Positions 21,474-33,290 are shown, counted from the stretch's first letter. The stretch: DNA of 64,000 nt from Haberlea rhodopensis (GCA_907163345.1 CAJQUN010000051.1:2108001-2172000); one strand, 5' to 3'. Made by a program: numbers and translations. Notes: generated by a model not told the origin, from the sequence alone.

Positions 21474-22487
21474 AAATACGGTGCTCAATACCGTCACTGG
21501 TATTCCGATCCCTGGTAGCACCTCCAATCCATAGCTCGAGCTCATCTCCAAAGCCATCGATGTACCTAATCCCTGCCTCAACAGAGACAGCCCCCACACG
21601 GGGTGAGCATACCAATATCGCAAATCCAATAATCACAATAATACAATTCATAATTTACAACAATGTAAATGCTATGAAATACAAAATATACTCCCTCGAT
21701 GGTATCACCCTTATCCGGGATTCCCTGTACGGTCCCTGTTCTCAAAACAACTGAAACCATCAAATTCCCAAATGCCAGTTAATCATTACATTGATTAACA
21801 AGTCCATTTGCTATATACCGATATCATAATCAATAATACCAAATCATTAAACAATGATTACAGATATTCCAAAAACCTCACTTATGGTTCCATAGTTCTA
21901 TTCCATTACTCGCTCTACAATAGCGGCATTTCATTCTCACGCATGCTCAACAGCAGTGGCGTCATAACCGATGTTCGCTCAAAGGCGACAACATCCAATC
22001 ATTGCTCGCTCAAAAGCGGCGCCATATAAATCTCAATGCATATATATACATTTGTAGCAAATACCATAAACCATGCATTTCAATAACCGTTTATTGCTAA
22101 TATCATATGTCATGCATTCCCATACACATTCACTGCAATACAGTGTACCAAACACTCAACAATTGCAATTATAATAAAGGGCTATGCTCGTACGTCATAC
22201 GTACCTTATAATTACGTAGCTCGTGACCAACCTCGCATGAGTCCCACGACCCGATGAGTTAAGTGCTAACATGCAAATAACTCCCAATAAAATATAGGCA
22301 TGCAATCACGTGCCCAAGCACGTTCAGAACTTCCAAACCTATCGTCTATCCATGACGATTACCAAAATAAAAGCCCCCCCCCCCCCCCCCCCCCCGGCTA
22401 AGCATGCATAATACCCAAAATATTCCATTTTATATGTTTAAAAGATAGCCAAAAACTCAACCGAGAATTCCGTTTTATTAATAAAAT
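21474..22487 (-). mobile_element. A' 5' LTR (right copy), left segment
   Basis: Near-identical to 13672-14685 of the left A' LTR. The first 355 bp or so are deleted at the copia junction. It ends at 22487 with the target duplication of the chromovirus and resumes at 31461. Confidence 0.9.
22374..22396. repeat. Run of 23 C
   Basis: The left LTR has CCCCCGGG at the same place (14572-14579). The expansion is specific to this copy and could be slippage or an assembly error. Confidence 0.9.
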
Positions 22488-23228
22488 TGTGATATCCCCG
22501 AAATAATTAATTGCAATTTGGGCATTAATTATGTTTATGTGATTTTATGGTGATAATTAGATTATGTGTTGGGACTAATTATCTTGGTGAAATGCTTGTC
22601 ACATGGTAGGCGTGACCCGGTAGAAAAATCAGGGTGCATGTTATACATGTTGGGTGATTGGGTATTATAATGGTTTAAATGAAATGGGTTGTGCTTATTT
22701 GGTGAAGCATCTAGTAAATGGTGGTTTTGGTGCATTTTGGTAAAATGCTTTTAAAATATCATGTTGGGGTATTCTATACTTCATGCTTTTGTTTAGATGT
22801 ACAATTAAATCCCATGTAAGTTGGCAAGGGAGCCACTTGCACACCTTTACATCACATCCACTCCTCTATCAGCTTTATGTCCCCAAACCCCCTCCTTTCA
22901 TCTAAGATCTAACATTTTCGTTTCTGAAACAAGAGGAGAGGAGAAAGCGTTGAAAAAGGAGTCTTTTTGTGATTTCTTGCTAAAAACTTAAAGCTCAAGT
23001 GGTAAACTTTCATTATGGTAAAGTTTTGTTGAGTTTTGGTTAGTTTTGTAACTCATCTTTGGGGTTAAAAGAGTAGATCTTGGTCCAACATGTTGTTCAT
23101 GTTTGGAGGATGTATTTTAATGTTGTTTTGTGGTTTAATGATGTGTTGGGTGGTTGATCTTGGTTGTATATGAGTTTAGGTGTTGTTGGAAGCTCATACA
23201 TGGAGGTTTCTCGCAGGAACAGGGCTGC

Positions 23229-23445
23229 TCGATCGATCGAAATATGGGTCCGATCGATCGAGCGGGGCAGAGCCTGGCCAAGGCTTGAAACGAGCTCACC
23301 GATCGATCGGGAAAAAGTTCCGATCGATCGATGTGTGAAATCTCGATCGATCGAGATAAAATCTCGATCGATCGGCAGAGGCAGAACCAAAATGCCTTTT
23401 TGTTGAACATTAGCGATCGATCGAGGCTGGGGAACCGATCGATCG
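23229..23445. repeat. Palindrome cluster, chromovirus 5' LTR
   Basis: Eight CGATCGATCG-type sites with TC/GA, CC/GG or AG flanks. Two of them are mutated in the 3' LTR (CTATCGATCG, CGATCGATAG). Confidence 0.9.
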
Positions 23446-23670
23446 CAAGGCATAAAATGTGGGTTTTGGGATTTTGTTCTAAATGATGTTATTTTTGGTA
23501 ATGGTCCATTTATTGGCTTCTAATATGGATTCATGTGATTGTGTAGAACCATCCCAGGTAGCCACACATCAAAAGATATAAAGTCCCACGACATCTCCAC
23601 TTTTGGAACTAAGGTACGTAGTGAGACGTACGAGCATCGGACGGTAAAACGTATTTATTACGCTTGATTG

Positions 23671-23840
23671 GTTATGCATTATGGTTGCATACATGGTCTT
23701 AATTATGCATTGTGATTGCATACATAAGTGAATATACATTATGGTTGCATACATGGTTGGATATGCATTATGGTTGCATACATGGTTGGATATGCATTAT
23801 GGTTGCATAATTGATTGGATATGCATTGGGGTTGCATATG
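23671..23840. repeat. 29-bp ATGCAT/TGCAT array, 5' LTR
   Basis: About six units of 28-31 bp, each containing ATGCA-N7-TGCAT, which can pair as a five-base stem. The 3' LTR has one unit fewer. Confidence 0.85.
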
Positions 23841-23878
23841 ATTGTGAGTCGAGATTATATTACAGTGATGAAGAATAC

Positions 23879-24063
23879 TTGCCGCTTTCATGTCGAAGCG
23901 ATGATAGAATACTTGCCGCTGTCATATTTAGCGATGAAGAATATTTGCCGCAAATATGTCGAAGCGAAGGATAATGCCGCTGTCATATTGATGCGAGGGA
24001 TATTATGCCGCTAATATGTCGAAACGAGGGGTATTAATACCGCTGTCATATAAACGCGAGAGG
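23879..24063. repeat. GCCGCT...AGCGA units, 5' LTR
   Basis: Seven units with CGCT and AGCG arms around 9-11-base loops such as TTCATGTCGA. Later units have decayed arms. Confidence 0.8.
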
Positions 24064-24599
24064 TATTATACCATTGATATAATAAGACCGGGAATTGGCC
24101 ATTGGTATACACGGAATGGATGCATGTCATGACATACATATCGGTATTATAATCCATTGATTATTATTGGGGTACAGGGAAAACCAAGGGAGCTTTTAAA
24201 TGTATTGAATACAGGAAGTGAATCGCATTTATGGTTTATGCATTGAATTATGATCATATTATTGTGAATATGATTTATATACATGCTCATGGTTTGGGGT
24301 TGTTCCTGTAGGTACTTTTGGGCGGACGGGCTAAGGCGGGTTGATGCGGTGAGCCAGTGAGGAGTGCTTTTGGCATAGCAGGCCTAATTCTGTTGCATAG
24401 TCTCTACTCTAGGAGTAGTGTAAAGCTATAGGATTAACATTCAGTTCGTTGGGAATGTAATTAATCCCTTTTGGAAATTTTATTTTGGCCTGTAATCTTA
24501 ACGGCTCAATACATCAACACGAACTTTATATTCCTAGTTGCATGTTTAGCTCTATTACGCCTTTAATCCACACTTAAGGAACTAGGGTCCTTACATTAG

Positions 24600-24616
24600 T
24601 GGTATCAGAGCAGTGG
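24600..24616 (+). other. Chromovirus primer-binding site
   Basis: TGGTATCAGAGC matches the 3' end of initiator-Met tRNA and starts five bases after the LTR. Confidence 0.95.
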
Positions 24617-24807
24617 TTAGAGAACCCGGGAATGAGTGAAGGGTAGCCTTAGCATGGTTGGCTAAGTGTTTACATTTGGAGCATGTTTATGCATGTGGTG
24701 CATATTGGTGTATAAACTGTTATACTAACATGCTTATTATCATTTGTGTTATCTAACGGCATAACATGTATATTATTTGGAATTGTTGTTAACCCTTATA
24801 TTACAGC

Positions 24808-25940
24808 ATGGCGGCTATTAATTTGGGAAACCTCAATGAAGAGGTTGGTGATATTGGGAGCGTGAATGCTAGCATCGGTCAGGTAAATCCTTTACCTCCA
24901 CTTGCTGTGGGCATGGAACCGGTTGCTCAGTTACTACTACCAGGGGAGCTTAGCCTGACACAGTTCCTGACCTTCCACCGCCTATGTTCGAGGGAACAGA
25001 GACAGGGGAAGAGGCCGAAGAGTGGCTAGAGAGGTTGGAACAGATATTCGTGTCTGCGCCATGTGCTAGAACGGCATGGTTGAGATTGGCGGAATTTCAA
25101 TTGGCAAAGAAGTCTTCTATGTGGTGGAAGACGACTGTGATGGAATTGAGGGCTCAAGGCATGGTAATTGATTGGACTCTATTCAGAACTCAGTTTTTAA
25201 ACCGATACTTCTTGGATGCGTCTAGACAATCAAAGGAAGATGAATTTACAAACTTGAAACAAGGGAGCATGACAGTTTCGGACTATGTTATGCACTATTC
25301 TTCGTTGCTGAGGTATGTTCCCCACATTGCCACCAATGGTCATGCAAAGATGAGGAACTTTTTGAAGGGGTTGCGACCGGAACTATTTGATCGGGTGATT
25401 TCTAACAACCCGACGTCCTTTGATGATGCACTTGTAAGAGCGGAGTTGGCAGAGATTGGGGTGAGTGCTTATCCTGATGCGGCACCCCCACCAGTTTCAT
25501 CACAAAGATCTACTTCTGAGAATCTGAGGCCCCAGGGAGGATCTTTTAAGTCAAGGGGAACTTCTTCTTCTTCCCGGTTTAACGGAAGGCGACCGGATGG
25601 TCGGAACCAAGGTGATCGGAGAGGTGGTGCATCTACTTTTGGAGGATCTGGTAGAGTTAGAGATGTTAAGTGCCACTTTTGCGGAGGGCCGCATTTGATG
25701 CGTGATTGTTCTGCATGCTACATATGTGGCAAGTTGGGCCACATTGCTCGGCGTTGTCCCAATCGGGAAGGACGGACGGATCTTAGAGAGGGCCGAGGGA
25801 GGTTTTCTAGTGGTACAGTACAGCAGAGGCCACCGATGGTGCCTCGTCATCTGGGAGGACAGGCGATGGGGCCACCTCAGGGACAGGTCTATGCACTGAC
25901 CAGGGAGCAGGCCGATACAGCTCCAGAGGAGGTGATAGCT
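24808..25940 (+). pseudogene. Chromovirus gag
   Basis: The start MAAINLGNL at 24808 is 200 bp after the primer site. The frame shifts between about 24960 and 24984 and then continues through a retrotransposon Gag domain (WLERLEQIF, NRYFLDASRQSKEDEF, MTVSDYVMHY; about 25010-25330), a Ser/Arg/Gly-rich basic stretch and two zinc knuckles: CHFCGGPHLMRDC (an X3 spacing before His) at about 25670-25708 and CYICGKLGHIARRC at 25717-25758. Gag assembles the particle and binds the RNA. One frameshift is the only lesion in this part. Confidence 0.9.
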
Positions 25941-26560
25941 GGTACGTGCCTTCGATTTACGTATTCCGCATTTATTTTGATAGACACAGGTGCTTCGCAC
26001 TCCTTTGTGTCTGCGACTTTGTGGCGAGACATCATATGTGCACGTCTCCGTTACCCACATCTCTATTGGTCTCGACACCCACCGGAAAGAAAGTTGTTGC
26101 TGATCAGTTTCTGATGGACTGCCTCATTTATTTTGAGAGCAATGAGATAAAAGCAGATTTTATTGTACTGTGTATGTCAGACTTTTCGACTGCATTGTGG
26201 GCATCGATATTCTGAACAGATATCAGGCAGTGGTAGATTGTCGGCAGAGGACAGTACGGTTCAGATCTCATTTGGGAGTTCAGTGGATTTTCTATGGCAA
26301 CGGTTCTCGTGCGAAGATTCCGTTGATTTCGGTACCCAATTATTGGAACGTGAACACACGGGTTATATCATCTATGCCGTTGATATGTTGGGAAAGAGCA
26401 AAGAGTTAAGAGTTGAGGATATACCAGTGGTAGCGGAATTTGCTGATGTGTTCCCGGAGGAGATTCCAGGATTCCCACAGGCTAGAGAAGTCGAGTTTGG
26501 GATTGAGTTATTACCGGGGACATCCGCTATCTCTCGTGCACCTTACAGGATGGCACCGGC
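25941..26560 (+). pseudogene. Chromovirus protease and linker
   Basis: The aspartic protease active site LIDTGASHSFVS is at 25974-26010, in the same frame as gag. The frame then breaks near 26035-26110 and again near 26190-26215 (before VGIDILNRYQAVVDC). A third change lies at about 26340-26400, before the VFPEEIPGFPQ linker to RT. Gag-pol was thus a single reading frame in the ancestor. Confidence 0.88.
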
Positions 26561-27370
26561 AGAGTTGAGGGAATTGAAGGAGCAGTGCAGGAGCTCCTTG
26601 ATAAAGGATATATACGCCCTAGCGTATCGCCTTGGGGCGCACCGGTTCTTTTTGTGAAGAAGAAAGACGGTTCGATGCGTTTGTGCATCGATTACCGGCA
26701 ACTGAATAAGGCCACGGTGAAGAACAAGTATCCTCTCCCAAGGATTGATGACTTGTTTGATCAGTTTCAAGGCACAAAGCTGTACAGCAAGATTGATTTG
26801 AGATCCAGGTACCATCGGATATGGGTCAGGGAGGAGGATGTGCAGAAGACAGCTTTTAGGACTCGGTATGGGCACTACGAGTTCTTAGTAATGCCGTTCG
26901 GTGTGACGAACGCCCCGGCTGTCTTTATGAGCTTGATGAATCGGGTGTTCCAACCCTATCTGGACCAGTTCATCATTGTATTTATTGATGACATTCTCAT
27001 CTACTCCCGGAGCGTGGAAGAGCACGTGGACTGTGCTCCAGATCCTCAGAGATCATCAATTATACGCCAAGCTCAGCAAGTGTGAATTTGGTTGATCAGT
27101 GTAGTGTTTCTGGGGCATGTCATATCTAGCAGTGGGATTTCAGTGGACCCCATGAAGATTGAGGCTGTGATGGAGTGGGCTGCACCCACTTCTGTACCCG
27201 AGATTCGGAGTTTTCTTGGTTTGGCTGGCTATTATCGACGCTTCGTCGAAGGATTTTCTAAGATTGCTAAGCCAATGACTCAGTTGACTCAGAAGGGGAT
27301 ACCGTTTTATTGGTCCGAGGCTTGTGAACAGAGCTTCAAAGAGTTGAAGCATCGATTGACCACGGCTCCT
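26561..27370 (+). pseudogene. Chromovirus reverse transcriptase
   Basis: RT motifs in order: KGYIRPSVSPWGAPVLFVKK, the MRLCIDYRQLN block, the YHRIWV region, FLVMPFGVTNAPA, and the catalytic box VFIDDILIYS at 26970-27000 (FIDD instead of YIDD). The frame changes near 26600 and is lost at about 27030-27090, where two compensating shifts surround what should read LYAKLSKCEFWL. It resumes with FLGHVIS and the connection segment. Confidence 0.9.
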
Positions 27371-27740
27371 ATATTGGTAATTCCCACGGAGAACAAGAGG
27401 TTTGTTATATATACTGACGCATCACTTCAGGGCTTGGGATGTGTATTGATGCAAGATAAGCACGTGGTAGCTTATGCATCGAGGCAGTTGAAGCCGCATG
27501 AGGCTAGATACCCGGTCCATGATTTGGAGTTGGCGGCTATTATCTTTGCCCTGAAGATTTGGAGGCACTATCTATATGGTACATCTTTTACCATATACAC
27601 GGATCATAAGAGCCTAAAATTCTTGTTTACTCAGGCAGAGTTGAATATGCGTCAGAGGAGATGGATGGTTTGCTCAAAGATTATGACTGTGAGATTGAGT
27701 ACCATCCGGGGAAGGCGAACTTGACAACAGACGCCTTGAG
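27371..27740 (+). pseudogene. Chromovirus RNase H
   Basis: RNase H motifs: YTDASLQGLGCVL at about 27411, the E in DLELAAIIFAL and YTDHKSLKFL near 27595. A frameshift at about 27660 separates RQRRW from LLKDYDCEIEYHPGKAN, the usual end of the domain. It degrades the RNA of the hybrid during cDNA synthesis. Confidence 0.9.
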
Positions 27741-29110
27741 TCGGAAGGTGAAGAGTACTGCTGAGGGGGTCATGCATTTGTCGGCTATGATGACTTCATA
27801 TTGCCATCTGGGCTATGACTTCGACGTAGCTACATCGCCTGTGCATGTATCGACCTTATTGGCGAAGCCAGATATCTATGAGCATGTCATGAGATCTCAG
27901 AGGATAGATGATGAGATTCAGAGATGGTCATCATTGGCACTTCAGGGTCAGCCATCAAAGTTCAGAGTGGCTGAGGATGGTTCTTTGAGATTTGGTAACC
28001 GATGGGTAGTTCCATGTTCGCCGGAGTTGCGTAGAGGAATTTTGGAGCGAGCTCATAGTAGCCGATTTAGCATCCACCCAGGAGGTAGGAAAATGTATAA
28101 GGACTTGTGTGATCAGTTCTGGTGGAAACGGATGAAACGTGATGTGATCTCATTTGTTAAGAGATGTTTAGTCTGCCAGCAGGTTAAGGCAGAGAGGCAG
28201 AGACCCGGTGGCGAGCTAAGGAGCTTAGAAATACCGGAGTGGAAGTGGGAGCACATATCTATGGACTTTGTGACCCACTTGCCGAGGACTACTTCGGGTT
28301 GTGATGCCATTTGGGTGATTATTGACAGGCTGACAAAGGTAGCTCACTTCATCCCCTACAGTATGACGTACACATACTTGAGGATGGCTCAGTTGTATGT
28401 CCGTGATATAGTGAGACTGCATGGGATTCCAGTATCCATTGTATCCGACAGAGATCCTCGGTTCACATCTCATTTCTGGGGAGGACTTCAGACAGCACTG
28501 GGTACTGAGGTGAGATTGAGTACGGCATACCATCTCCAGACGGACGGGCAGACTGAGCGTACTATACAGACGCTCGAGGACATGCTGCGAGCTTGTGTGT
28601 TGGAGTTTGATGCCTCATGGCAAGATTCCTTGCCCTTGGTAGAGTTTTCATACAACAACAGCTATCAGGCGAGTGTCAGATGGCACCGTTTGAGGCTTTG
28701 TATGGTAGGCGTTGTAGGTCGCCATTATACTGGGATGACTTGACCAGAAAGCAGTGGGAGGACCCGAACTGATTCGGGAAATGGAGGATAAGGTAAAGAT
28801 TATCCATCAGAAAATGAAGGCAGCCCAGGACAGGCAGGCCGCCTATGCGAATAAACGGCGGAGACCGTTGGAATTTCAGTTGGGAGACAGGGTCTTTTTG
28901 AAGATTTCACCTTTCAGGGGTGTGGTTCGGTTTGGTATGCGTGGTAAATTGTCTCCGAGGTATGTGGGACCGTATGAGATTTTACAGCGCATCGGTACCT
29001 TGGCTAACCGTTTAACACTACCACCGTCATTGTCAGGTATTCACGACGTGTTTCATGTATCTATGCTGCGGAAGTATGAGCTGGATCCGTCGCATATATT
29101 GCAGCCTTCT
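27741..29110 (+). pseudogene. Chromovirus integrase
   Basis: The HHCC zinc-binding domain lies at about 28048-28190 (HSSRFSIH and CLVCQQVK). The DDE core has the first D in MDFVTHLP (about 28260), the second in VSDRDPRF (about 28445) and the E in the TDGQTERT region (about 28540). A shift near 28690-28750 removes the usual PFE.LYGRRCR region from frame. The C-terminal GPY motif (RYVGPYEI) is at about 28960-28985. Confidence 0.92.
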
Positions 29111-29305
29111 GAGGTCCAGTTGGATTCTGATGTATCCTATGAGGAACGGCCAGTCAGGATTTTAGATAGGACTGATCGCAGACTACGGAACAAAGTGATA
29201 CCGATGGTCAAGGTTCAGTGGGATCACAGGGGTGTCGAGGAGGCCACGTGGGAGACGGAGCAACATATGGTGCAGCGCTACCCGAAACTATTCTCTGGTA
29301 TGTGA
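29111..29305 (+). pseudogene. Chromovirus chromodomain
   Basis: The tail of pol has YEERPVRILDR, then VKVQWDHRG and EATWETE, and ends at PKLFSGM before the stop at 29303-29305. These are the conserved aromatic and WE positions of an integrase chromodomain, which directs insertion to heterochromatin. The module itself is open. Confidence 0.9.
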
Positions 29306-29361
29306 TTTATGTTTAGTTTCGATTTGGGTAAGTGCATGCGATTTTGAGGGCGAAATCTTAT

Positions 29362-29375
29362 AAGTAGGGGAGTAT
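29362..29375 (+). other. Chromovirus polypurine tract
   Basis: AAGTAGGGGAGTAT directly precedes the 3' LTR start. Confidence 0.85.
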
Positions 29376-31455
29376 TGTGATATCCCCGAAATAATTAATT
29401 GCAATTTGTGCATTAATTATGTTTATGTGATTTTATGGTGATAATTAGATTATGTGTTGGGACTAATTATCTTGGTGAAATGCTTGTCACATGGTAGGCG
29501 TGACCCGGTACAGCATTTCAGGGTGCATGTTATACATGTTGGGTGATTGGGTATTATAATGGTTTAAATGAAATGGTTTGTGCTTATTTGGTGAAGCATC
29601 TAGTAAATGGTGGTTTTGGTGCATTTTGGTAAAATGCTTTTAAAATATCATGTTGGGGTATTCTATACTTCATGCTTTTGTTTAGATGTACAATTAAATC
29701 CCATGTAAGTTGGCAAGGGAGCCACTTGCACACCTTTACATCCCATCCACTCCTCTATCAGCTTTATGTCCCCAAACCCCCTCCTTTCATCTAAGATCTA
29801 ACATTTTCGTTTCTGAAACAAGAGGAGAGGAGAAAGCTTTGAAAAAGGAGTCTTATTGTAATTTCTTGCTAAAAACTTAAAGTTCAAGTGGTAAGCTTTC
29901 ATTATAGTAAAGTTTTGTTGAGTTTTGGTTAGTTTTGTAACTCATCTTTGGGGTTAAAAGAGTAGATCTTGGTCCAACATGTTGTTCATGTTTGGAGGAT
30001 GTATTTTAATGTTGTTTTGTGGTTTAATGATGTGTTGGGTGGTTGATCTTGGTTGTATATGAGTTTAGGTGTTGTTGGAAGCTCATACATGGAGGTTTCT
30101 CGCAGGAACAGGGCTGCTCGATCGATCGAAATATGGGTCCGATCGATCGAGCGGGGCAGAGCCTGGCCAAGGCTTGAAACGAGCTCACCTATCGATCGGG
30201 AAAAAGTTCCGATCGATAGATGTGTGAAATCTCGATCGATCGAGATAAAATCTCGATCGATCGGTAGAGGCAGAACCAAAATGCCTTTTTGTTGAACATT
30301 AGCGATCGATCGAGGCTGGGGAACCGATCGATCGCAAGGCATAAAATGTGGGTTTTGGGATTTTGTTCTAAATGATGTTATTTTTGGTAATGGTCCATTT
30401 ATTGGCTTCTAATATGGATTCATGTGATTGTGTAGAACCATCCCAGGTAGCCACACATCAAAGGAGATAAAGTCCCACGACATCTCCACTTTTGGAACTA
30501 AGGTACGTAGTGAGACGTACGAGCATCGGACGGTAAAACGTATTTATTACGCTTGATTGGTTATGCATTATGGTTGCATACATGGTCTTAATTATGCATT
30601 GTGATTGCATACATAAGTGAATATGCATTATGGTTGGATACATGGTTGGATATGCATTATGGTTGCATAATTGATTGGATATGCATTGCGGTTGCATATG
30701 ATTGTGAGTCGAGATTATATTACAGTGATGAAGAATACTTGCCGCTTTCATGTCGAAGCGATTATAGAATACTTGCCGCTGTCATATTTAGCGATGAAGA
30801 ATATTTGCCGCAAATATGTCGAAGCGAAGGATAATGCCGCTGTCATATTGATGCGAGGGATATTATGCCGCTAATATGTCGAAGCGAGGGGTATTAATGC
30901 CGCTGTCATATAAACGCGAGGGGTATTATACCACTGATATAATAAGACCGGGAATTGGCCATTGGTATACACGGAATGGGTGCATGTCATGACATACATA
31001 TCGGTATTATAATCCATTGATTATTATTGTGGTACAGGGACAACCAAGGGAGCTTTTAAATGTATCGAATACAGGAAGTGAATCGCATTTATGGTTTATG
31101 CATTGAATTATGATCATATTATTGTGAATATGATTTATATACATGCTCATGGTTTGGGGTTGTTCCTGTAGGTACTTTTGGGCGGACGGGCTAAGGCGGG
31201 TTGATGCGGTGAGCCAGTGAGGAGTGCTTTTGGCATAGCAGGCCTAACTCTGTTGCATAGTCTCTACTCTAGGAGTAGTGTAAAGCTATAGGATTAACAT
31301 TCAGTTGGTTGGGAATGTAATTAATCCCTTTTGGAAATTTTATTTTGGCCTGTAATCTTAACAGCTCAATACATCAACACGAACTTTATATTCCTAGTTG
31401 CATGTTTAGCTCTATTACGCCTTTAATCCGCACTTAAGGAACTAGGGTCCTTACA
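29376..31455 (+). mobile_element. Chromovirus 3' LTR
   Basis: 2080 bp, the same layout as the 5' LTR. Palindromes lie at 30118-30333, ATGCAT units at 30562-30703 and CGCT/AGCG units at 30739-30923. It ends GGTCCTTACA followed by the AAAAT duplication. Confidence 0.95.
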
Positions 31456-31460
31456 AAAAT

Positions 31461-32533
31461 TTGGCTCCAAACATTCCCTTTTTAGAGTGTAGCATTCTCG
31501 TTGGAATGTAGACATTGCCCCGGAAATCGGCTAATTAAACCCTGATTCCAAAATCCCGACATTTTCCAAAATTCCAAAAAAAACAAGCCAAACAGGCCGC
31601 GATCGATCGCCCATCAGGCGCGATCAATCGCGCGAGTACACTGCCCGCAACACTGCCATCCGCAATCGATCGCCAAACCTCGCGTTCGATCGCCAAGACC
31701 CTCGCGATCTATCGCCTACTCTTCGCGATCGATCGCCGAGACTATTCATCGCCTTCCCAAAATCAGCAACATGTCGCGATCGATCGGCGCCAAGCCGCGA
31801 TCGATCGCGACCTGCGGGTTTCCGAAAAATTCGAGCTTTAATGGTGTTTTTCACACCCAAACTCAAAATCAACACCCCATACACCTTCAACACCTCAAAT
31901 ACACCAAAACCAATAAAAACTCCAAAAACTCAACATAGGATTTTAACCAAAAATCCCCAAAACCCATAACCAACCAAAACCTCAACCAAAATCTACCATA
32001 CCACTACCAAATCGAAGACAATGGTGAGGGGGAGATGAATACCTGATTATCTTCGAGAAACCCGGCTCCCGAGTCAAGCCACCAACGATTTCTCCTGCAA
32101 GGGAGAAAAGAGGGAAATAGGGGAGGGTTTGGGCGCATAGAGAGAGAGGGAGAGAGAGAAGGAATTCGTCCAAATGACGGAATACCGAGCCACTTTGTAT
32201 ATATAGTACCAAAACTCGAAAATACCAATCCTTCCACAAATACATCATGACTCATCAAAAATCATCTGTTTTCAATAATTATCTCCCAAACTCTATTTTC
32301 ATTAGTAGCCCAGTACAAAGTACTCCGGACCTCAAATCCCACCAAGGTCCAAATTCCAAGGTTATCACCACGATGAGAATACAATCCCATCCCTCGGATC
32401 CAACGACTCCAAATAAAGGATTTAAAATCCCCGGGAGTCCCAAAACCGCAATTAATACACAATTGCCACAAATTAAATCCATTAAGGATTATTATCACAC
32501 CGGGATTAACACCATTAATCCACGGGTATCACA
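31461..32533 (-). mobile_element. A' 5' LTR (right copy), right segment
   Basis: Continues the LTR interrupted at 22487. It has GCGATCGATCGC palindromes (31596-31812) and the uninterrupted CAAGCCACCAACG site (32073-32085) where the left copy carries the solo C LTR. It ends GGTATCACA at 32533, beside the GTATA duplication. Its TATA palindrome (about 32195-32210) is partly decayed. Confidence 0.9.
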
Positions 32534-32538
32534 GTATA

Positions 32539-32643
32539 TTATGCTATACTTGCATGTGGTTTTCCCATTGATTACATGATTGTATGCACTAAATGCATGT
32601 GCTAATACACTAATAGAGGGTTAATGGCACGTAAGTCCTAATA
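32539..32643 (+). mobile_element. Family A LTR (A3), right segment
   Basis: Matches the last 105 bp of the family A LTR (compare 1429-1535), including TGCTATACTTGCAT and the TGTATGCACTAA block. The terminal GGTCCTTACA has decayed to AAGTCCTAATA. Confidence 0.8.
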
Positions 32644-32743
32644 GATGTGGTGGTGGTGGATTTTGGCTTCCACCAAGGATTATGATTATTACGAGGGGAT
32701 CATCAGACCATATCCTAGAAATTCGGAAAGATCAAAGGTCGAT
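32644..32743 (-). pseudogene. Possible gag start of relic D
   Basis: The minus strand reads PRNNHNPWWKPKSTTTT, like the Asn/Pro/Thr-rich start of a gypsy Gag, and it would precede the Gag-like piece at 11150-11250 if LTR A3 were removed. This is short, and the link rests on position and composition only. Confidence 0.35.
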
Positions 32744-33290
32744 GCATAGTTAGAAAAACAATCAATGAAGATGCATAAAACAATATCAAAGATAAGCTTG
32801 TAGTGGAAAACAATAATTTGAAAAATGAGTCATATATATATTGTTTTAAGTGCAATTAATTAATTTTTTTAATTACATATAAAGTGAAACTACTTTTTTT
32901 CTTTAAAAAAATACATGTTAGCTTATACAATTTTATCAATATTCTTTAACTTCTCAAAATTATATAGGCTCAAAATTAATTATATATTGTAAATTTTATT
33001 GTGTTTTAGTTCTTAAATATAAAAAATATATATAAACATAACAAAAACATTTTAGGACAAATTGGATAGCGAAGTTTGACACATTTTTTTGTTTCCTACT
33101 TTATTACTCGACAATGCTTTTATTATTTTTAATTAATCCATTTTTGTCATTTCTTAAAAAAAAATTAAAAAAATTTGATCCATCATTAATTGTCTATAGC
33201 ACGTTTAATACTTTTTTACATATGATATTTTTAATTTAAAACCATATATATATATATATATATATTATACATATATATAAGTGAGGAAGA
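32744..33290. other. AT-rich DNA, nothing recognised
   Basis: Very AT-rich, with homopolymer runs and a TA repeat at 33243-33265. I see no gene, LTR end or terminal repeat. Confidence 0.6.

Larger units (their letters stand above)
22488..24595 (+). mobile_element. Chromovirus 5' LTR
   Basis: 2108 bp. In order it holds an AT-rich U3, a CT-rich stretch near 22850-22920, a palindrome cluster (23229-23445), an ATGCAT-unit array (23671-23840), CGCT/AGCG units (23879-24063) and the end GGTCCTTACA. No convincing TATA box was found. The length difference from the 3' LTR equals one unit of the ATGCAT array. Confidence 0.95.
22488..31455 (+). mobile_element. Full-length Tekay/Del-type chromovirus (Ty3/gypsy)
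   Basis: An 8968-bp element with 2108-bp and 2080-bp LTRs (TGTGATATCC...GGTCCTTACA) and the perfect duplication AAAAT (22483-22487, 31456-31460). The empty site is seen at 14668-14680. Between the LTRs lie, in order, an initiator-Met primer site, gag with two zinc knuckles, protease, RT, RNase H, integrase with a GPY motif, chromodomain and polypurine tract. Domain order and chromodomain identify a chromovirus; Tekay/Del is the likely lineage. At least eight frame changes make it non-functional as read, although the LTRs differ by only roughly 1-1.5 per cent by eye plus one 28-bp repeat unit. Confidence 0.95.
13317..32533 (-). mobile_element. Composite inverted family A element (A')
   Basis: A complete minus-strand family A element lies between the perfect duplication GTATA (13312-13316 and 32534-32538) and is inserted in LTR A3. 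Its plus-strand ends are TGTAAGGACC (13317) and GGTATCACA (to 32533), the reverse complements of the family A LTR termini. It was later invaded by a solo C LTR, a copia fragment with an accompanying deletion, and a full chromovirus. Without the inserts it is about 8 kb and non-coding. Confidence 0.92.
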
